This document shows, in pieces, positions 60,051-64,000 of a DNA stretch of 64,000 bases. The notes under the pieces were generated by a model. The model saw only the letters and a list, made by a program, of their open reading frames with translations. It made no database searches and was not told the origin of the DNA. The stretch is from positions 49,721 through 113,720 of the forward strand of contig NZ_JANQBD010000028.1 in assembly GCF_024722015.1 (NCBI RefSeq), given 5' to 3'. This stretch comes from Paenibacillus radicis (ex Xue et al. 2023). GTDB lineage: Bacteria; Bacillota; Bacilli; Paenibacillales; NBRC-103111. Positions within the stretch are counted from its first letter, which is position 1. Every line of letters starts with the position of its first letter. Position numbers and translations under genes: made by a program.

Positions 60051-60596
60051 ATGAACACTCTTTCCTATGGATTGCTCGCTATGTTAACTGGAGGTCCGCG
60101 TACCGGCTATGAGTTAATGCAGCAAATTCAGCCTCTTTGGAGGGCTAAGCATAGTCAAATCTATCCGCTTCTAGCCAAGTTAGAGCAGTCAGGTTATGTT
60201 CGGTTCGTACCTGTAGCACAGAAGGAAAAGCCGGATAAAAAAATATATTCGATAACAGAGCAAGGCATTGCGCAGCTGCGCCAATGGATTCCCAATACGA
60301 CCAGTGAGCCGGTCAAACGCGATGAACTGCTGCTAAAAGCATACTGCGTTTCGCTCACAGATCCAGCCGCTGCCAAGAGCCTGATACAGGCCCGTATAGC
60401 ACTATTCGAAAGCAAGCTTGAGAAATATTCACAAATGCTTGCGGAACTGAAAAAAGAGCTGGACGGTGAGCTCAGCTTCACATCGCCCGGCTTCGGCAAT
60501 TATATTCTGTTACAAAGAGCGGTAAGCAATTCTCAAGCAGAGCTGGAATGGTGCGGCTGGGTATATGGCTTGCTGCCTTCTACTGCATCCGTCTAA
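60051..60596 (+). CDS. PadR family transcriptional regulator
   Basis: A 181-residue PadR protein. The N-terminal winged helix starts MNTLSYGLLAMLTGGPRTGY and includes HSQIYPLLAKLEQSGYVRF. A C-terminal PF10400-type helical domain (about 95-175) has the usual L-x-x-R-x-A-x-x-E pattern. The inverted repeat over its own promoter suggests it represses itself, and no divergent target is near. TGGAGG precedes the ATG. Confidence 0.88.
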   Translation: MNTLSYGLLAMLTGGPRTGYELMQQIQPLWRAKHSQIYPLLAKLEQSGYVRFVPVAQKEKPDKKIYSITEQGIAQLRQWIPNTTSEPVKRDELLLKAYCVSLTDPAAAKSLIQARIALFESKLEKYSQMLAELKKELDGELSFTSPGFGNYILLQRAVSNSQAELEWCGWVYGLLPSTASV

Positions 60597-60768
60597 TGAA
60601 TCTTAATAAGTTGAAATACATAGCTGAAATGACATAATCAAGCAGAAAAAACGCAAGATGGAATAAAGACAGAATGTTTGCCTTTCGGTATGATAGCTGT
60701 ATAGGAATCTAAACAATCCGGCTTGGGATTGAAATCATTCCCGGATCGAGGTTCAGGAGGCTGCTAAT

Positions 60769-61800
60769 ATGAAGAAGTTTCGAATTGCCCAGATCGGCTG
60801 CGGAGGTATGTCCAAAGCGTGGATTGAATACGCTTTAAAACGCGAGGATGCTGAGATCGTTGCGCTGGTCGATATCAAGGAAGAGTATGCCGCGGCAGCT
60901 GCCGAGAGGCATGGCCTTGCTTGCGGAATTTATACCGATGTGAGCGAGGCTATTCTTACCTCAGGAGCTAACTTAGTGTTTGATGTGACGATTCCGGAAA
61001 GCCATGCGGCAGTTGCAACAGCGGCGATGGAGCTGGGCTGCAATGTGCTGGCGGAGAAGCCGATGGCTACATCTATGTCGGAAGCAAGCCGCCTTGTAGA
61101 ACTGGCGGAAAAGCTGGGGAGAACCTACGCCATTATGCAAAATCGCCGCTATCTTCCTCAAATTCGGGCCTTCCGCGATTTGGTTGTGAACGGCGAGATC
61201 GGTACGGTTGGTTTTGTGAATGCGGATTTCTTTCTTGGGCCGCATTTTGGGGGATTTCGTGATGTTATGGAGAGCCCGCTGCTGCTTGATATGGCAATCC
61301 ATACGTTTGATCAGGCGCGTTTGATCACTGGCAAGGATCCGGTGTCCGTGTATTGCCATGAGTTTAATCCTGCTGGTTCGTGGTATGAGGGGAACGCTGC
61401 AGCCATCTGTATTTTTGAATATGCTGATGGAGGCGTGTTTTGCTACCGCGGCTCTTGGTGCGCTGAAGGAAGCCCGACCTCGTGGGAGGCGCAATGGCGC
61501 GTTAACGGTAGCAAGGGAACGGCCTTGTGGGATGGAGCAACGACACCATTTGCTGAAATCGTGGCGAATCCGCAGGAAAAAGCTTTTGCAGACCGCTTCC
61601 GCCGAGCGGAGGCCGAATTGACATGGAACGGCCAAAGCGGACACGCAGGCTGCTTGGATGAGATGTTCGCCGCTCTGGTAGAAGGCCGCAAGCCCGAAAC
61701 CTACTGCACGGATAACCTCAAGAGCATGGCTATGGTGTACGGAGCACTTCAGAGCGCCAAAGAAGGTCGAAAGATCGAGCTTGCTGCTTTGACCCGATAG
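60769..61800 (+). CDS. Gfo/Idh/MocA family oxidoreductase (second copy)
   Basis: A 343-residue dehydrogenase. RIAQIGCGGMSKAWIEYA is the nucleotide-binding start, and NVLAEKPMATSMSEA carries E-K-P. DMAIHTFDQARLITG holds the D-x-x-x-H/D and R region near the active site. It is diverged from the copy at 48798. It stands alone, with GGAGG before the ATG and a terminator-like structure after the stop. Substrate unknown, probably a sugar or inositol derivative. Confidence 0.88.
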   Translation: MKKFRIAQIGCGGMSKAWIEYALKREDAEIVALVDIKEEYAAAAAERHGLACGIYTDVSEAILTSGANLVFDVTIPESHAAVATAAMELGCNVLAEKPMATSMSEASRLVELAEKLGRTYAIMQNRRYLPQIRAFRDLVVNGEIGTVGFVNADFFLGPHFGGFRDVMESPLLLDMAIHTFDQARLITGKDPVSVYCHEFNPAGSWYEGNAAAICIFEYADGGVFCYRGSWCAEGSPTSWEAQWRVNGSKGTALWDGATTPFAEIVANPQEKAFADRFRRAEAELTWNGQSGHAGCLDEMFAALVEGRKPETYCTDNLKSMAMVYGALQSAKEGRKIELAALTR

Positions 61801-61877
61801 AGACAGCCATTCATATAAAGGCAGAGCTACCTCCTGAACCGATTTTTTCCAAAGGTGGGGGACGCCTGTCTTTTTTT
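61801..61877 (+). terminator. possible terminator after the second oxidoreductase
   Basis: AGACAG (61801-61806) pairs with CTGTCT (61866-61871) followed by TTTTTT. The inner pairing ACCTCC with GGTGGGGG is imperfect. Confidence 0.45.
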
Positions 61878-61985
61878 AAGCTTGCACTGTATTTTCACAA
61901 GGACAGCCGGAAAGGGTTCATGGTATAGTTAAGCTATAGCGGGATCTGCTGGATAGAGCACTAGTGGATATGGAGGAAGCACGAG

Positions 61986-62444
61986 ATGATCAAGAAATTG
62001 GCGGCTTTTGGCGGACTTATCATTTTACTATCAATCGGGCTGTGGTATAGCGAACATCAGCTGTCGCAAACCCGAGGCAGCTATTGGGAAGCCAGCCCCG
62101 CATTTTCCTATTTCTCCATGACGCTGCGTGGTGAGGAAGGGCAACTGGCTATTGTCGATGCCCCATTTAACGTAAAGCAGAAGGAGCGGTATTCGTGGTT
62201 TTTTTGGAAAGATCCGCAATCCTTGTTCGGAAAACCATTTCAAGTGAACGGCATTAATTGGAAGTCGGGAAAAAGTTACCTGCTCTATGAAGGGGCTATC
62301 GGAGTACCGAATCGCAATATCGGCGGTGTGAGCCGTGCAGCCCGGGCCTTTTCCACCTTTTCACTACCTACCAAAGGGCTGTGGAAGCTGGAGGCGGTTG
62401 TTGATGGGAAATCGGTGGGCAGCATCGTAGTCGAGGTTAAATAA
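61986..62444 (+). CDS. exported or membrane-anchored protein, unknown
   Basis: A 152-residue protein with an N-terminal hydrophobic segment (LAAFGGLIILLSIGLWY) that is either a signal anchor or a signal peptide. The rest is beta-rich with several Trp and Phe (YSWFFWKDPQSLFGKPF) and a final LEAVVDGKSVGSIVVEV strand, suggesting a small extracytoplasmic beta-sandwich. I do not recognise the family with confidence. GGAGGA precedes the ATG. Confidence 0.7.
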   Translation: MIKKLAAFGGLIILLSIGLWYSEHQLSQTRGSYWEASPAFSYFSMTLRGEEGQLAIVDAPFNVKQKERYSWFFWKDPQSLFGKPFQVNGINWKSGKSYLLYEGAIGVPNRNIGGVSRAARAFSTFSLPTKGLWKLEAVVDGKSVGSIVVEVK

Positions 62445-62553
62445 ACAAGAGCTAGCGATCAGTTGAAACTGCTGCGCAGTCATGTATAATAAATAACAAT
62501 TGCAGGGGCGAAGCGAAAGCGGCTCCAAACCCAGGAAAGCGATGTGACTGCTC

Positions 62554-62937
62554 ATGAGCGCCAAAGCATCTGATGAACAAATAAACAACTTGGAAGTTGC
62601 TCCATTGGGAAGCAATGTTCCGAGTGAAGCCGATGAAGCCTGCTGTAGTACCGACGGTGAGCGTCACAGCCATCACTCGGCTAAAGTTAAAGACAATTTG
62701 GTTTCACGCCTTAACCGGATTGAGGGACAAATTCGCGGAGTAAAGGGCATGATCGAAAGAGATACGTATTGTGACGATGTTCTCAACCAGATCGCAGCTA
62801 TTCAATCAGCGCTGAACGGTGTTGGCAAAGTACTCCTGGAGGGCCACATGAAAAGCTGTGTTGTAGAGCGTTTGACACAAGGAGATAAAGAGGTAATTGA
62901 CGAGCTTTTAAAAACAATGAGCAAACTAATGAAATAA
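62554..62937 (+). CDS. CsoR/RcnR-type metal-sensing repressor
   Basis: A 127-residue protein. Residues about 45-127 match the CsoR/RcnR/FrmR fold: LVSRLNRIEGQIRGVKGMIE, then YCDDVLNQIAAIQSAL and EGHMKSCVVE. The Cys-His-Cys copper-type ligand set (C of YCDD, H and C of HMKSC) is present. The first 44 residues are an extra, acidic and His/Cys-containing N-terminus (ACCSTDGERHSHHS) that may also bind metal. The ATG lacks a strong ribosome binding site, so the true start is uncertain. No copper exporter is in the window. Confidence 0.85.
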   Translation: MSAKASDEQINNLEVAPLGSNVPSEADEACCSTDGERHSHHSAKVKDNLVSRLNRIEGQIRGVKGMIERDTYCDDVLNQIAAIQSALNGVGKVLLEGHMKSCVVERLTQGDKEVIDELLKTMSKLMK

Positions 62938-63026
62938 TATAAAAGACCCCCGAATAATGGCCCGCCTCTTCGAATCGTTTGGTAAAGAGTTCCAGGTTGC
63001 GACACATTCGATTGGCGGGTGGAGTA

Positions 63027-63230
63027 ATGAACGTTTCTAATTGTAGAGGCTGTGGGAAATTGCATATGCAAGCCGTAGATACGATGTGTGCGGATTGCTT
63101 GAAATCCCACATTGCGGATGCTCGTGCGGTTAGGGCTTTTATTCAGGCTAATCCGGGTGCAAATGTGATGGATCTTGTGAAGCAAACAGGTTTCTCATTA
63201 AAGAAAGTAAATGAACTGATCAATAGGTAG
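63027..63230 (+). CDS. YvyF-like flagellar-type zinc-ribbon protein
   Basis: A 67-residue protein. ATG 63027 has GGTGGAG directly upstream. CRGCGKLHMQ and CADCLKS give two C-x-x-C pairs, a small zinc ribbon. The C-terminal half (FIQANPGANVMDLVKQTGFS) is a helix-turn-helix-like part. This matches the YvyF-type (flagellar operon protein) family, normally encoded next to flgM. Here it stands alone beside a CsoR gene, so it is an orphan paralogue or a regulator of another system. Confidence 0.72.
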   Translation: MNVSNCRGCGKLHMQAVDTMCADCLKSHIADARAVRAFIQANPGANVMDLVKQTGFSLKKVNELINR

Positions 63231-63404
63231 CGTCTATGCATAAGTATAGAGATGCCTTGGGGTCGGTTTTTTTTAATAGATAAGAGTATAAATTTACGGT
63301 AGTTTCCAAGTACTTCAAAGGGATGTATAGCTATGAATATCCACGAATGTATCTTTGGCGAAAGGACTTCTATTAGAAGCTTCAAAAGAATGAAGAATGA
63401 GCTA

Positions 63405-63672
63405 GAAACCAATGAACCAAAGTACCAAAGAACGAACCTACTGACCGAATGATCAAATGATCAAATGACGAAATGACGAAATGACCGAAGAACCAACTGA
63501 CCAAATGATCAAAATGACAAACCAACCAAAGAACGAACCTACCGACCAAATGATCAAATGACCAGCCAACCGAAGAACCAAAGAACGAACCTACTGACCA
63601 AATGATCAAATGACCAACCTACCGATCAATGACGAACCAACGAATCAACCAACCAACCAACGAACCTTACTT
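63405..63672. repeat. degenerate 4/8-bp microsatellite tract
   Basis: About 265 bp built of related words of 4 or 8 bases, such as AAATGATC, AAATGACC, GAAGAACC and AACCAACC. T is rare apart from ATGA. A longer word AAAGAACGAACCTAC(T/C)GACC recurs at 63427, 63528 and 63580. There are no regular spacers, so it is not CRISPR. Confidence 0.85.
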
Positions 63673-63680
63673 AGATTAGA

Positions 63681-63695
63681 TCATAATGATTATTA
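63681..63695. promoter_or_regulatory. Fur/PerR-type box candidate
   Basis: TCATAATGATTATTA agrees with the 7-1-7 pattern TGATAATnATTATCA at all but two positions. No downstream gene is visible before the window ends. Confidence 0.35.
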
Positions 63696-63811
63696 TGCCA
63701 AAAGCCGCAGAGTTAGTTAAGTGCGTAACCCTAACGCACTTCATAATCTAGGGGGATTTTTATGCGGAGAAGCTACGCTGTGATGGCCTCTGGAGGATTT
63801 GAACGGAACAG

Positions 63812-63873
63812 AGAGTTCCGTTATTCTATCAACCACCTCCAATTCAAGGCGATAGCGGAAGTGAGAATTCCGT
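63812..63873. repeat. dispersed GTTCCGTTATTC...GATAGCGGAA repeat, copy 2
   Basis: Same conserved blocks as 6244-6305: AGAGTTCCGTTATTC, AATTCAAGG, GATAGCGGAAGTGAGAATTC then CG. Just upstream AACGGAAC (63802-63809) and GTTCCGTT (63815-63822) form a hairpin. The match ends abruptly at 63872-63873, where a group II intron-like sequence begins. Confidence 0.7.
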
Positions 63874-64000
63874 GAGCGACCGGGCAAGGTCGTGTAATTT
63901 AGCAGGTGGAACCCCTGCTTGGTAAGATGTACAGCCGCATCGCCAATAGCGAGTCTTGGGCTACTAATAGTAATGTTAGGTGCTAAGCGTAGACAGTTAG
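63872..64000 (+). mobile_element. group II intron-like sequence, 5' end only (cut by window edge)
   Basis: The sequence from GTGAGCGACCGGGCAAGG onward, including GCAGGTGGAACCCCTGC, TTGGTAAGATGTAC, CGCCAATAGCGAGTCTTGG and AGGTGCTAAGCG, reads like domain I of a bacterial group II intron. GTGAG fits the 5' boundary GUGYG imperfectly. It starts right after a small CGGAA...TTCCG hairpin, the kind of place class C introns insert. Boundary and class are inferred; the rest lies outside the window. Confidence 0.6.

Larger units (their letters stand above)
63231..63871. other. 641-bp intergenic region with repeats
   Basis: No gene. It contains a degenerate fragment of the structured repeat (63342-63386, CACGAATGTATCT... 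to AGAAGCTTC), a microsatellite-like tract, a Fur-type box, a hairpin at 63719-63741 (AAGTGCGT with ACGCACTT) and the second copy of the GTTCCGTTATTC repeat. Confidence 0.5.

Noticed and set aside
63405..63672. CRISPR array
   Set aside because: The repeated words are only 4-8 bp with no constant spacers and no cas genes nearby.

Overview
The window reads as a chromosomal piece of a low-to-moderate GC Gram-positive spore former, most likely Paenibacillus or a close relative. The inference rests on strong AGGAGG-type ribosome binding sites, S-layer homology (SLH) proteins, a SecA2 translocase, LplB/YtcP/LipO-type carbohydrate ABC transporters, PadR and MalT-like regulators, Bacillus-type accessory genes (ydaT-, yqeK- and yvyF-like), and many short palindromic intergenic repeats. 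No rRNA, tRNA or CRISPR array was seen.

Left part (1-16.5 kb): a truncated amino acid permease, a YqcI/YcgG protein, a large YVTN-propeller/cadherin-like/SLH surface protein, a repeat-rich gap, a LysE exporter, a YdaT-like protein, a phosphoesterase followed by two serine hydrolases, an SDR oxidoreductase, an alpha/beta hydrolase divergent from a PadR regulator, an HxlR regulator and a small membrane protein.

Cell-surface locus (16.5-32.8 kb): secA2, then a 3,094-residue secreted protein made of about 5 repeats of one kind and 20 of another, then an SLH protein, then a MalT-like regulator. The giant protein carries no recognisable wall anchor, while its neighbour does. The inference is a dedicated export route, a giant fibrous surface protein and a wall-anchored partner. 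This is the best candidate for an undescribed system here.

Middle (32.8-47.7 kb): a 57-residue small gene, an XRE regulator coupled to a peptide deformylase, a DIP1984-like gene broken by an in-frame TAG, an orphan cobalamin-riboswitch-like motif, a UgpB/A/E-like importer, Nudix hydrolases, a phosphatase, a YqeK-like HD protein, a PhnP-like hydrolase, DoxX, DUF3891, a frameshifted LuxR-type regulator, DinB and another SLH protein.

Carbohydrate locus (47.7-57.2 kb): an XRE-cupin regulator, then dehydrogenase, two permeases, a binding lipoprotein, a cupin and a sugar isomerase. After a repeat-filled gap come a Tm-1-like (UPF0261) protein and its usual TIM-barrel partner. The set looks like uptake and breakdown of an unidentified sugar or glycoside.

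Right part (57.2-64 kb): a CheY-like protein, a hydrolase, DUF1904, a PadR regulator with a clear operator, a second Gfo/Idh dehydrogenase, a CsoR-type sensor, a YvyF-like zinc-ribbon protein, a degenerate microsatellite and what looks like the 5' end of a group II intron cut by the window edge. Several intergenic repeat families occur more than once.
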